Assembly (NCBI RefSeq): GCF_030380815.1
Contig: NZ_JAUDUY010000001.1
Span: 620,001 to 684,000 of the forward strand
From: Robiginitalea aurantiaca
GTDB taxonomy: Bacteria; Bacteroidota; Bacteroidia; Flavobacteriales; Flavobacteriaceae
Direction of reading: 5' to 3'
Length of the DNA: 64,000 bases
Of the stretch, positions 17,183-24,618 are shown in pieces. Below the pieces are notes generated by a model that saw nothing but the letters and a program-made list of their open reading frames with translations, did no database searches and had not been told where the DNA came from. Made by a program: the position numbers and the translations under genes. Numbering within the stretch: the stretch's first letter is position 1; each line of letters opens with the position of its first letter.

Positions 17183-17186
17183 TCCT

Positions 17187-17954
17187 ATGCAGTTTGTCGA
17201 TACCCACACGCATTTATACTCAGAGGCCTTTGAAGAAGATCGGGAAGCGGTCATTCAGAGGGCACGAGAGGCCGGAATCAGTCGTTTTTTCCTCCCGGCA
17301 ATAGACGCCTCTTATATCGCTTCGATGAAAGCGCTTAGAGAGCGATATCCGGAATTCATTTCCTTAATGGCCGGGCTGCATCCTACGCATGTTAAGGCCG
17401 ATTATGAAAAGGAACTCGAGCGTGTTGAAGCAGAATTGGAGGAGGGCGGATATGTCGCCGTTGGTGAAATAGGGATTGATCTTTATTGGGATCAATCCAC
17501 GCTGGCCGATCAGATCCGGGCTTTCAGGTATCAGATAGGGCTGGCAAAAAAGCACAATCTCCCGATTGTGATTCATTGCAGGGAGGCGTTTGACGAAATA
17601 TTTGAGGTGCTCGATGATGAGAAGGACGATCGCCTGTTTGGTATCTTTCATTGTTTTACGGGATCCGAAGCCCAGGCAAGACGCGCAATTTCGCTGAACA
17701 TGAAATTGGGTATTGGGGGGGTGATAACATTCAAGAATGGCGGGCTGGACCAATTTTTGCAGCACATCCCTCTGGAACATGTTGTCCTGGAAACCGACGC
17801 TCCTTATCTTAGCCCGGCGCCTTTTCGGGGAAAGCGTAATGAAAGCGCATATATTCGTTATGTTTCGCGTCGCCTTGCCGAGGTATACAACACAACCGAA
17901 GCTGAGATTGCAGCAATAACAACACAAAACGCCATGGCGGTTTTCGGATGCTGA
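17187..17954 (+). CDS. tatD: TatD-family metal-dependent hydrolase / DNase
   Basis: 255 residues, the normal length. Metal-ligand motifs of the family are visible: DTHTHLYSEAF at the N-terminus, GEIGIDLYWD with the bridging Glu, VIHCREAFDE, FHCFTGS, and LETDAPYLSP near the C-terminus. TatD proteins are TIM-barrel 3'-5' exonucleases linked to DNA repair and degradation; some family members act as D-aminoacyl-tRNA deacylases. Followed after 37 bases by the asparaginase gene on the same strand. Confidence 0.93.
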   Translation: MQFVDTHTHLYSEAFEEDREAVIQRAREAGISRFFLPAIDASYIASMKALRERYPEFISLMAGLHPTHVKADYEKELERVEAELEEGGYVAVGEIGIDLYWDQSTLADQIRAFRYQIGLAKKHNLPIVIHCREAFDEIFEVLDDEKDDRLFGIFHCFTGSEAQARRAISLNMKLGIGGVITFKNGGLDQFLQHIPLEHVVLETDAPYLSPAPFRGKRNESAYIRYVSRRLAEVYNTTEAEIAAITTQNAMAVFGC

Positions 17955-17991
17955 ATATCCATCCTGCTTTGAGGCCATAAATACCTGAACT

Positions 17992-19020
17992 GTGAAAGAA
18001 ACGCCCAAAATTCTCCTGATCTACACCGGCGGTACGATAGGTATGGTCCAGGATTATGCATCGGGCCATCTGAAGGCTTTTGATTTTGGGAAGTTGCTGG
18101 AACAAATCCCAGAACTATACCAGCTGGAGTGTGCGATTGAGACCATATCTTTCCCCAACCCAATCGACTCTTCGGATATGAATACGGGGCATTGGCAGTT
18201 GCTCGCCAATCTTATTGGTGAGCACTATGAGGACTATAACGGCTTTGTCGTCCTTCACGGGAGTGATACGATGAGCTATACCGCATCCGCCCTGAGTTTT
18301 CTCCTTGAAAACCTTTCGAAACCAATTGTATTTACGGGATCCCAGCTGCCTATTGGTGACCTGCGGACCGATGCCAAGGAGAACCTGATCACCTCTGTTC
18401 AGATTGCCGCGCTCCGGCAGGAAGGCCGGCCCGTTGTACAGGAAGTATGCCTTTATTTTGAGAACAAACTCTACAGGGGAAACCGCACAACAAAAATGAG
18501 TTCTGAACAATTTCAGGCCTTTGACTCTCCAAATTTCCCCACCCTTGGAATTTCAGGGGTGCACCTGAAAATTAAACAGGAATACCTGTGGAGGTCTACC
18601 CCACATAAAACATTACGCCTGCATACTGAGCTGGATAACCGTATCGGTCTGTTGAAATTATTCCCGGGTATCCATCCCTCATGGGTAAATGGTCTGTTGG
18701 GAAATCCACAGATGAAGGCATTGGTACTCGAATCCTATGGGGCCGGTAATGCAAGCACAGAACCCTGGTTTATCGAAGCGCTCCGCACTGCGGTTTCCAG
18801 AGGCCTTCATATAGTCAATGTTACACAGTGTCCGGGAGGCAGCGTATTGATGGGTAAGTACGCTACAAGTGCCGCGCTGGAGGAAATGGGAATCATAGAC
18901 GGGAAAGATATTACCACCGAAGCAGCGCTTACTAAGCTGATGTATATGCTCGGCCGGAAGGTCGCTCCAAAATCCTTTAAAACGATTTTTGAGACATCCC
19001 TCAGAGGAGAAATGACTTAA
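17992..19020 (+). CDS. ansA: Type I asparaginase
   Basis: Hydrolyses L-asparagine to aspartate and ammonia. It has 342 residues with no signal peptide, consistent with the cytoplasmic low-affinity type I enzyme. The first catalytic Thr is in YTGGTIGM (residues 11-18) and the second in HGSDTMSYTASAL (near 85-97). GSQLPIGDLRTDAKENL is also characteristic. The start codon is GTG, 37 bases after tatD. A 9-bp inverted pair (19020-19028 with 19079-19087) flanks the space before tRNA-Ser, but the loop is too long to call a terminator. Confidence 0.93.
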   Translation: MKETPKILLIYTGGTIGMVQDYASGHLKAFDFGKLLEQIPELYQLECAIETISFPNPIDSSDMNTGHWQLLANLIGEHYEDYNGFVVLHGSDTMSYTASALSFLLENLSKPIVFTGSQLPIGDLRTDAKENLITSVQIAALRQEGRPVVQEVCLYFENKLYRGNRTTKMSSEQFQAFDSPNFPTLGISGVHLKIKQEYLWRSTPHKTLRLHTELDNRIGLLKLFPGIHPSWVNGLLGNPQMKALVLESYGAGNASTEPWFIEALRTAVSRGLHIVNVTQCPGGSVLMGKYATSAALEEMGIIDGKDITTEAALTKLMYMLGRKVAPKSFKTIFETSLRGEMT

Positions 19021-19088
19021 AATTCCCGGTTTAATTTTCTATATACCTATTTTTTTTGTTATTTGGCCAACCCGTTTTTCCGGGAATT

Positions 19089-19176
19089 AGAGAGGTGGCC
19101 GAGTGGTCGAAGGCGCACGCCTGGAAAGTGTGTATGCACCAAAAGTGCATCGAGGGTTCGAATCCCTTCCTCTCTG
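19089..19176 (+). tRNA. tRNA-Ser (anticodon GGA)
   Basis: A class II tRNA of 88 nt. The acceptor AGAGAGG pairs perfectly with CCTCTCT. The anticodon stem CACGC/GTGTG encloses CTGGAAA, giving anticodon GGA (reads UCC and UCU). A long variable arm (TATGCACC-AAAA-GTGCAT) and T-arm with GTTCGAAT follow. CCA is not encoded. An A1 start instead of G1 is slightly unusual but paired. Confidence 0.97.
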
Positions 19177-19189
19177 CAATAAAAAAAGA

Positions 19190-19258
19190 AGGGCCTGCGG
19201 ATTGTTCAAGGTTTTTTACCAACCTTACTTAATTTGATTCAAAAGCCCTGGTTTTTTT
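19190..19258 (+). terminator. Possible terminator after tRNA-Ser
   Basis: Nested pairing: outer AGGGC/GCCCT and inner AAGGTT/AACCTT, ending in a run of seven T. The long unpaired stretches make this uncertain. Confidence 0.4.
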
Positions 19259-19313
19259 ATGTTTTCCTAAGTAAAGGAAGGTTTAATTTAATTTTTTAGT
19301 TCTATTTTTTTTA

Positions 19314-19321
19314 TATCTTTA
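19314..19321 (+). promoter_or_regulatory. Possible -7 element for the exbB operon
   Basis: TATCTTTA is one base off TAnnTTTG and lies 34 bases before the exbB ATG. A perfect TAAGTTTG at 19343-19350 is also present but sits too close to the ATG unless the mRNA is leaderless. Confidence 0.35.
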
Positions 19322-19355
19322 GCCCTATAACTAATCTAAATTTAAGTTTGAAAAA

Positions 19356-20144
19356 ATGAAAAAATTATTCTCCATCCTGGCCATGGCTGGGCTATTTGTC
19401 TTCAGTGCAAATACGGTAAGCGCAAATGCGAATGTAATTCCTTCGAATATGTCCTCAACCCTGGCCACAGCTACTTATATGCTTCAGGATGAGGCAGCAG
19501 CAGCTGCTGAGGATCGCGGCTTCACGCAGGTTCTTAAGGAGCAATTTATACAAGGAGGTGCCGGATTTATGGGGATTGTGCTTTTGTGTTTGATCCTCGG
19601 TCTTGCAGTAGCTATTGAAAGGATTATTTACTTAAACCTTGCAAGCACTAATTCTACAAAATTAAAGCAACAAGTTGAGGATGCCCTGACTACAGGTGGT
19701 ATCGAAGCTGCTAAGGAAGTTTGCCGTAATACAAGAGGACCTGTTGCCTCAATTTATTACCAGGGTCTCGACCGTGCCGGGGACAGCATCGAATCTGCTG
19801 AAAAAGCTGTTGTCGCCTACGGTGGGGTACAAATGGGCCAGTTAGAGAAAAACGTTTCCTGGCTATCCCTCTTTATCGCGATTGCACCCATGCTTGGGTT
19901 CATGGGAACGGTAATTGGTATGATCCAGGCCTTCCAGAAGATTAGCGCTGTTGGTAACCTGAGTGCTTCGTTGATTGCGGGTGATATCCAGGTAGCACTT
20001 TTGACAACGGTATTCGGACTTATCACGGCGATTATCCTTCAAATTTTCTATAACTATATCATTGCTAAAATTGACAGTATCGTTAACGATATGGAGGATT
20101 CTTCGATCACGCTGATCGATATGCTGGTAGATCACAAGAAATAA
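19356..20144 (+). CDS. exbB: ExbB/TolQ/MotA-family proton channel protein
   Basis: A 262-residue inner-membrane subunit of an ExbB-ExbD proton-driven motor. An N-terminal signal-like segment (MKKLFSILAMAGLFVFSANT, probable cleavage after NANA) precedes three transmembrane helices: about 70-95, 165-190 (LFIAIAPMLGFMGTVIGMIQAF) and 205-235 (LLTTVFGLITAIILQIFYNY). The pore-lining Thr and Gly positions of the TolQ/ExbB signature are seen in PMLGFMGTVIGM. The cleavable N-terminus marks a variant longer than E. coli ExbB and is common in Bacteroidota. First gene of a five-gene run. Confidence 0.92.
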   Translation: MKKLFSILAMAGLFVFSANTVSANANVIPSNMSSTLATATYMLQDEAAAAAEDRGFTQVLKEQFIQGGAGFMGIVLLCLILGLAVAIERIIYLNLASTNSTKLKQQVEDALTTGGIEAAKEVCRNTRGPVASIYYQGLDRAGDSIESAEKAVVAYGGVQMGQLEKNVSWLSLFIAIAPMLGFMGTVIGMIQAFQKISAVGNLSASLIAGDIQVALLTTVFGLITAIILQIFYNYIIAKIDSIVNDMEDSSITLIDMLVDHKK

Positions 20145-20168
20145 GACGGACCTTAATACACCCATTTT

Positions 20169-20609
20169 ATGAATAAGTATGTAAAAATTGCATTGGCAGT
20201 TCTAGGCGCAGCGGCATTTATCCTATGGTTGCAGCTTCCGAGCTCTGATGCGCCTGTAAGTGAGGCCGTAAATAGTGGAGCTGTCCATTGGATGTTCATG
20301 ATCGTTTACTTCCTGTTAGCCGTAGCTGTTCTGTTTAGCGTGTTTTTTGCACTCAAACATATGTTTGCCAATCCACAGGGTCTTAAAAGAACTCTGATCG
20401 GTCTGGCGGCTTTCCTGGTCGTAATCGCTCTATCCTATGTATTATCCGACGGAGGCGATGGTACTGTGGAAACTATGGCAGGTCGCGGAATTACAACGAC
20501 TGAATCTGTTGTAAAGAATATCGGAACCGGATTGAATGTATTTTTCCTTCTGGTGATTATAGCTGTTGCATCCATGATATGGGGCGGAGTGAAAAAAATG
20601 TTTAAGTAA
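20169..20609 (+). CDS. Four-helix membrane protein between exbB and exbD
   Basis: 146 residues with four predicted transmembrane helices: about 4-24, 42-66, 76-93 and 116-140. The last ends in the basic tail GGVKKMFK. A polar loop between helices 3 and 4 contains SDGGDGTVETMAGRGITT. I do not recognise a named family. Its place between exbB and two exbD genes, with gaps of 24 and 15 bases, strongly suggests that it is an accessory subunit of this motor. Inner membrane. Confidence 0.8.
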   Translation: MNKYVKIALAVLGAAAFILWLQLPSSDAPVSEAVNSGAVHWMFMIVYFLLAVAVLFSVFFALKHMFANPQGLKRTLIGLAAFLVVIALSYVLSDGGDGTVETMAGRGITTTESVVKNIGTGLNVFFLLVIIAVASMIWGGVKKMFK

Positions 20610-20624
20610 TTAATAACTAGGATT

Positions 20625-21230
20625 ATGCCCAGAAGAGGAGGACCACCGGAAGTAAATGCAGGATCCATGGCAGATATCGCCTTCCTGCTGCTGATATTTT
20701 TCCTGGTAACGACAACTATTGAGACAGACGCTGGTTTGGACCGTATGCTGCCGCCTATGGAGCCGCCAGAAGACAATGTTGTCATTAAGCAGAAGAATAT
20801 CTTCACGGTGAACATCAATAAAAATGGTCAATTGCTTGTTGAGGAAGAGTTACTCGATCTGAAAAACCTCAGAAATGCAGCAATGGAGTTCCTCGACAAC
20901 GGGGGAGATGGTACCTGTAATTATTGTAAGGGCGCGCGCGATGAAAGCTCTTCGGATAATCCATCTAAAGCGATTATATCACTTAAGAACGATAGGGAGA
21001 CAAAATACTCTACGTACATCACGGTTCAGAATGAGCTCGTGGGGGCCTACAATGATTTGAGAAATAGAGAGGCTCAACGACTATTCAATCGGAAGTTCAC
21101 AGAGATGGAAGCCGAGTATCTCAATCCGGAGACCCCCTCGAGCGTTCGGGAGGAGTTAAAAGATAAAGTAAAACAAATTCAGGACTTGTTCCCTCAGAAG
21201 TTATCTGAGGCACAGACAAGTACTAACTAA
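20625..21230 (+). CDS. exbD: ExbD-family biopolymer transport protein with CxxC insert
   Basis: 201 residues, longer than the usual 135-160. One N-terminal transmembrane helix (residues 15-31) carries the essential proton-carrying Asp in SMADIAFLLLIFFLV (D17). The periplasmic domain contains an insert with Cys98 and Cys101 in GTCNYCKGARDE, then a helical charged C-terminal region. ExbD couples proton flow through ExbB to movement of partners spanning the envelope. The CxxC pair could form a disulfide or bind metal in the periplasm; that is inference. Followed 10 bases later by a second exbD. Confidence 0.9.
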   Translation: MPRRGGPPEVNAGSMADIAFLLLIFFLVTTTIETDAGLDRMLPPMEPPEDNVVIKQKNIFTVNINKNGQLLVEEELLDLKNLRNAAMEFLDNGGDGTCNYCKGARDESSSDNPSKAIISLKNDRETKYSTYITVQNELVGAYNDLRNREAQRLFNRKFTEMEAEYLNPETPSSVREELKDKVKQIQDLFPQKLSEAQTSTN

Positions 21231-21240
21231 TACGTTATCC

Positions 21241-21723
21241 ATGGCGAAGTTTAATAAAAAGAAGGACGGAGATTTACCGGCAGTTTCCACGGCGTCATTG
21301 CCAGACATTGTCTTTATGCTTCTTTTCTTCTTTATGACTGTAACGGTCATGAAGGATAGTTCCCTGATGGTAGATAATATTCTGCCCAATGCCAGTGAGA
21401 TTAAGAAACTGGAGAAAAAGGACAGGGTTATTTACATCTATGTTGGCAAGCCGACGAGTCAATATCAAAAGGTCTTTGGTACGGAACCAAAAATTCAGCT
21501 GAACGATAAGTTTGCAAACGTCTCCGAAGTGGGGGATTACATTTTGCAGGAGCGGGCCAAGAAGCCTCAGGAATTGCAGAATGTTTTGACCACAGCATTG
21601 AAAGTTGACAAAAATGCGAACATGGGTTTAATTTCGGATATTAAGCAACAGCTCAGGGAAGTGAATGCACTCAAGATAAATTATACGACTTTTGAAGGGG
21701 ATGCGTTCCGTAACCTACAATAG
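21241..21723 (+). CDS. exbD: Second ExbD-family protein
   Basis: 160 residues. A basic N-terminus (MAKFNKKKDGD) is followed by a single transmembrane helix with the conserved Asp in SLPDIVFMLLFFFM (D22). The periplasmic domain of about 110 residues has no cysteine. It differs clearly from the first ExbD, so the two probably form a heteromeric pair rather than a recent duplication. A strong terminator follows. Confidence 0.92.
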   Translation: MAKFNKKKDGDLPAVSTASLPDIVFMLLFFFMTVTVMKDSSLMVDNILPNASEIKKLEKKDRVIYIYVGKPTSQYQKVFGTEPKIQLNDKFANVSEVGDYILQERAKKPQELQNVLTTALKVDKNANMGLISDIKQQLREVNALKINYTTFEGDAFRNLQ

Positions 21724-21745
21724 TATTTTTCAAACAAGATTGGTT

Positions 21746-21776
21746 AAAAACGCTTCATATCCTGAGGCGTTTTTTT
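21746..21776 (+). terminator. Terminator after the exbB-exbD genes
   Basis: Stem AAAACGCTTCA/TGAGGCGTTTT (one G-U pair) with a TATCC loop, then seven T. It lies just before the beta-barrel gene at 21793, so that gene is either read through or has its own start. Confidence 0.88.
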
Positions 21777-21792
21777 ATGGTAGATAATGACT

Positions 21793-22479
21793 ATGAAACA
21801 CTGGATGGTATTTCTTTTCTGCCTGTCCTTCCTCGTTCTTCAGGGACAGGAGCCTATAGAGGTGCCATTGGACGAGCGTTATCGGGAAGATCAGTTCTAT
21901 ATGGGGATTTCGTTTAACCTCCTGCTGGACTTCCCTGAAGACGTTTCACAAAATGGCCTGTCTTATGGCCTTCAGGGTGGATTTATCAGAGACATCCCAC
22001 TTAATCCGTCCTGTACTTTTGCCCTGGGGATCGGACTGGGATATGGGTTCAATTCTTACTATTCAAACTTAAGGGCCCTTCAGACCGGGGATGGTATTGA
22101 ATATGTTATCCTGGATGATCGGGGTAGTTACAAAAGAAATAAACTCGAAACCCACCTTCTTGAAGTCCCTCTGGAATTCCGTTGGCGGAACTCTACACGG
22201 ACCACCTATAAGTTCTGGAGGATCTACGGAGGTGTAAAATTTGGATATGTCTTCGGATCGCGATCAAAGTTCGTAGGTAATGATGGCACGGATAGTTTCA
22301 ATAATCCGGATACCCAAAACTTCACCTACGGGCTTTCTATGAATGTGGGGTACAATACGTTTAATCTGCACCTCTACTATGGATTAAACAAAATTTTCGA
22401 TGACGGGGTAAATGGACCGGACGGTCAGCAACTCAACATGGTGCCCCTCCGTATCGGGTTGATCTTTTTCATCCTATAA
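21793..22479 (+). CDS. Outer-membrane beta-barrel protein (PorT-like)
   Basis: 228 residues from the second in-frame ATG; an ATG two codons earlier (21787) is an alternative. A signal peptide (MKHWMVFLFCLSFLVLQGQ) is followed by alternating strands with Gly and aromatic residues (GLSYGLQGGFIRD, GLGYGFNSYYSN, YGGVKFGYVFGSRSKF). This pattern fits the PorT-like (PF13568) barrels of Bacteroidota. True PorT/SprT belongs to type IX secretion; I cannot tell whether this is that protein. Its place after exbB-exbD suggests an outer-membrane partner of the motor, though a terminator separates them. Confidence 0.75.
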   Translation: MKHWMVFLFCLSFLVLQGQEPIEVPLDERYREDQFYMGISFNLLLDFPEDVSQNGLSYGLQGGFIRDIPLNPSCTFALGIGLGYGFNSYYSNLRALQTGDGIEYVILDDRGSYKRNKLETHLLEVPLEFRWRNSTRTTYKFWRIYGGVKFGYVFGSRSKFVGNDGTDSFNNPDTQNFTYGLSMNVGYNTFNLHLYYGLNKIFDDGVNGPDGQQLNMVPLRIGLIFFIL

Positions 22480-22524
22480 TGTGAGGAGAACTGTATTGAA
22501 CCGGGCTCCCTGTGTCCCGGACTA

Positions 22525-23130
22525 CTATAACCAAAATTGGATTAGGATAAGTTGAGCTACCATGCCGATAAGCCATCCAGTGAGTACTCCAGCCCTTCCG
22601 TGACGATTCAGAAACAAACGGGCCGATGCCAGAAGTCCGGTCGCCAGTGTACATAAGCTAATGGCAACAACAATGTTTCTTTCAAAGTGAAAACTCAGGA
22701 TTACCATAAACATCAAGAGCGTGCCGATCCCGGCCATATGCAGGCTTACAACTTTACCCAACAGGGCCAGCAACAAACATGAGGCCGTGGTAAGCGCAAT
22801 ACCCATAAAGAAATAATAGAGTTCAACGGAATAATTGTTGGGAATCACCCTCAACAAAATCATAAGTACTAGTGCCAGGAAAATAAGCAACGGGTAGATA
22901 CGCTCTTCCGCTGAAGACAGGATTCTCGATCGAATCATGCCAACCTGCTTCAGAATCATAAGACTGCCAAGCGGGATGAGTACAGTAAGGATAAAAATGG
23001 GAATTAAGTTACCTAACTTCAGTTCTATCGGACTGTACTTAGGTGAAACCATAAAATAAAAAATGCTTCCATAGGTGGGAATCAACATCGGATGAAAAAG
23101 GAAGCTAATAAATTTACTAAATAGGCGCAT
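22525..23130 (-). CDS. Polytopic membrane protein resembling PAP2 phosphatases
   Basis: 201 residues with about six transmembrane helices. N-terminal FHPMLIPTYG, a middle SLHMAGIG, and a C-terminal SARLFLNRHGRAGVLTGWLIG recall the second and third motifs of PAP2-type lipid phosphatases (SGH and SR-x5-H-x3-D). The Asp of motif 3 is replaced and motif 1 is not clear, so enzymatic activity is doubtful. The ATG overlaps the rpoN stop by one base (TGATG context), implying coupled translation. Function unknown; the PAP2 relation is an inference from pattern. Confidence 0.75.
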   Translation of the reverse strand: MRLFSKFISFLFHPMLIPTYGSIFYFMVSPKYSPIELKLGNLIPIFILTVLIPLGSLMILKQVGMIRSRILSSAEERIYPLLIFLALVLMILLRVIPNNYSVELYYFFMGIALTTASCLLLALLGKVVSLHMAGIGTLLMFMVILSFHFERNIVVAISLCTLATGLLASARLFLNRHGRAGVLTGWLIGMVAQLILIQFWL

Positions 23131-24584
23131 CAGATTTCTTTACGCAATCGGGCCACCGGAATTCCCAGTTGTTCCCGGTATTTAGCAACAGTTCTTCTGG
23201 CGATTGGATATCCCTTTTCTTTCAGGATGCCAGCCAGTCGGTCATCGGTCAGGGGTTTGCGTTTGTCCTCCTTGCTGACAACTGTTTCCAGGATCTTTTT
23301 GATCTCCCGGGTCGAGACGTCCTCACCTTCTACATTCTTTACGGATTCCGAAAAGAATTCTTTGATTAGCTTGGTTCCATAAGGCGTATCCACGTACTTA
23401 CTGTTGGCCACACGGGAAACTGTGGAGACATCCATTCCGATCTCATCCGCGATATCTTTCAGGATCATCGGTTTGAGATTGCGTTCGTCCCCGGTAAGAA
23501 AATACTCTTTCTGGTAGTTCATAATCGCATTCATGGTCGTGAAGAGCGTCTGTTGTCGCTGTTTGATCGCGTCTATAAACCATTTGGCGGCATCCAGTTT
23601 TTGCTTTATGAACATAACGGCATCCTTCTGGCTCCGTGACTTTTCCTTGGAGCTCTTATATCCCGCAAGCATGTCCGAATACCCTCTTGACACATGGAGT
23701 TCCGGGGCGTTTCGTCCATTCAGGCTCATCTCCAGTTCGCCGTCCACGATGCGTATGGTAAAATCCGGAACTACATGCTCAATGATTTTGTTGCCCCCCG
23801 AATAGGATCCTCCGGGCTTGGGGTTGAGCTTTTCTATTTCGCGTATGGCTTCCTTCAGGGTATCTTCACTAATGTCATGCCGCTGCATGAGTTTCTTGTA
23901 GTGTTTTTTTGTGAAGGGATCAAAGGACTTCTCAAGGATGGCGCGGGCGGTTTCAACGGCCGGGGTGGGCTCCTTCCGATCGAGTTGAAGCAGGAGGCAT
24001 TCATCCAGGGAACGCGCAGCCACCCCTGGCGGATCCAGGTCCTGTACTTTCCGCAGGACTTTCAGGATTGTTTGCTCGTCGGTAAAGATATTCTGGGTAA
24101 AGGCGAGGTCGTCCATGATATCAGCGATCGGACGACGTATGTAACCGCTTTCGTCCACACTGCCCACGAGGAATTCTGCGATCTGCCATTCCTCATCGTC
24201 CAGGTATTCTGTGTTTAACTGGCTGAGTAAATATTGATTGAAAGAAACACCTGCAGCGTAGGGTACCTGTTTGTCCGTTTCTTCCCCATAATTGCTGCTA
24301 CGTGTTCGGTATTCCGGAATCTCATCATCACTGAGGTAGTCGTCAATATTTATATCCTCCGTATCGATGACCTCATTTTCGCTCCCAGTTTCATACGAAT
24401 CCTGAAATTCCTCATCTGAGTTTTCCGATTCAACCCGTCCGGATTCGAGAGCCGGATTTTCTTCCAGCTCCTGTTTCAGCCGCTGCTCAAATGCCTGTGT
24501 AGGCAGCTGTATAAGCTTCATAAGCTGTATCTGCTGTGGCGACAACTTCTGGGAAAGCTTAAATTGTAAATGTTGCTTGAGCAT
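23130..24584 (-). CDS. rpoN: RNA polymerase sigma-54 factor
   Basis: 484 residues. Region I is Gln/Leu-rich (LKQHLQFKLSQKLSPQQIQL), region II is acidic (about 50-110), and region III holds the core-binding and DNA-binding parts. The RpoN box is seen near the C-terminus as ARRTVAKYREQLGIP, preceding the end. SVSRVANSKYVDTPYG is the conserved helix-turn-helix region. Sigma-54 directs transcription at -24/-12 promoters with AAA+ activators; no activator gene is in this window. Downstream gene overlaps by one base; upstream is asnS. Confidence 0.96.
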   Translation of the reverse strand: MLKQHLQFKLSQKLSPQQIQLMKLIQLPTQAFEQRLKQELEENPALESGRVESENSDEEFQDSYETGSENEVIDTEDINIDDYLSDDEIPEYRTRSSNYGEETDKQVPYAAGVSFNQYLLSQLNTEYLDDEEWQIAEFLVGSVDESGYIRRPIADIMDDLAFTQNIFTDEQTILKVLRKVQDLDPPGVAARSLDECLLLQLDRKEPTPAVETARAILEKSFDPFTKKHYKKLMQRHDISEDTLKEAIREIEKLNPKPGGSYSGGNKIIEHVVPDFTIRIVDGELEMSLNGRNAPELHVSRGYSDMLAGYKSSKEKSRSQKDAVMFIKQKLDAAKWFIDAIKQRQQTLFTTMNAIMNYQKEYFLTGDERNLKPMILKDIADEIGMDVSTVSRVANSKYVDTPYGTKLIKEFFSESVKNVEGEDVSTREIKKILETVVSKEDKRKPLTDDRLAGILKEKGYPIARRTVAKYREQLGIPVARLRKEI

Positions 24585-24618
24585 GGATTAATCCGTGTTC
24601 GTATTCTTGATTAATACT

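Noticed and set aside
19020-19087. 9-bp inverted pair AATTCCCGG/CCGGGAATT between ansA and tRNA-Ser.
   Set aside because: The loop is about 50 bases and no U-tract follows; too weak for a terminator.
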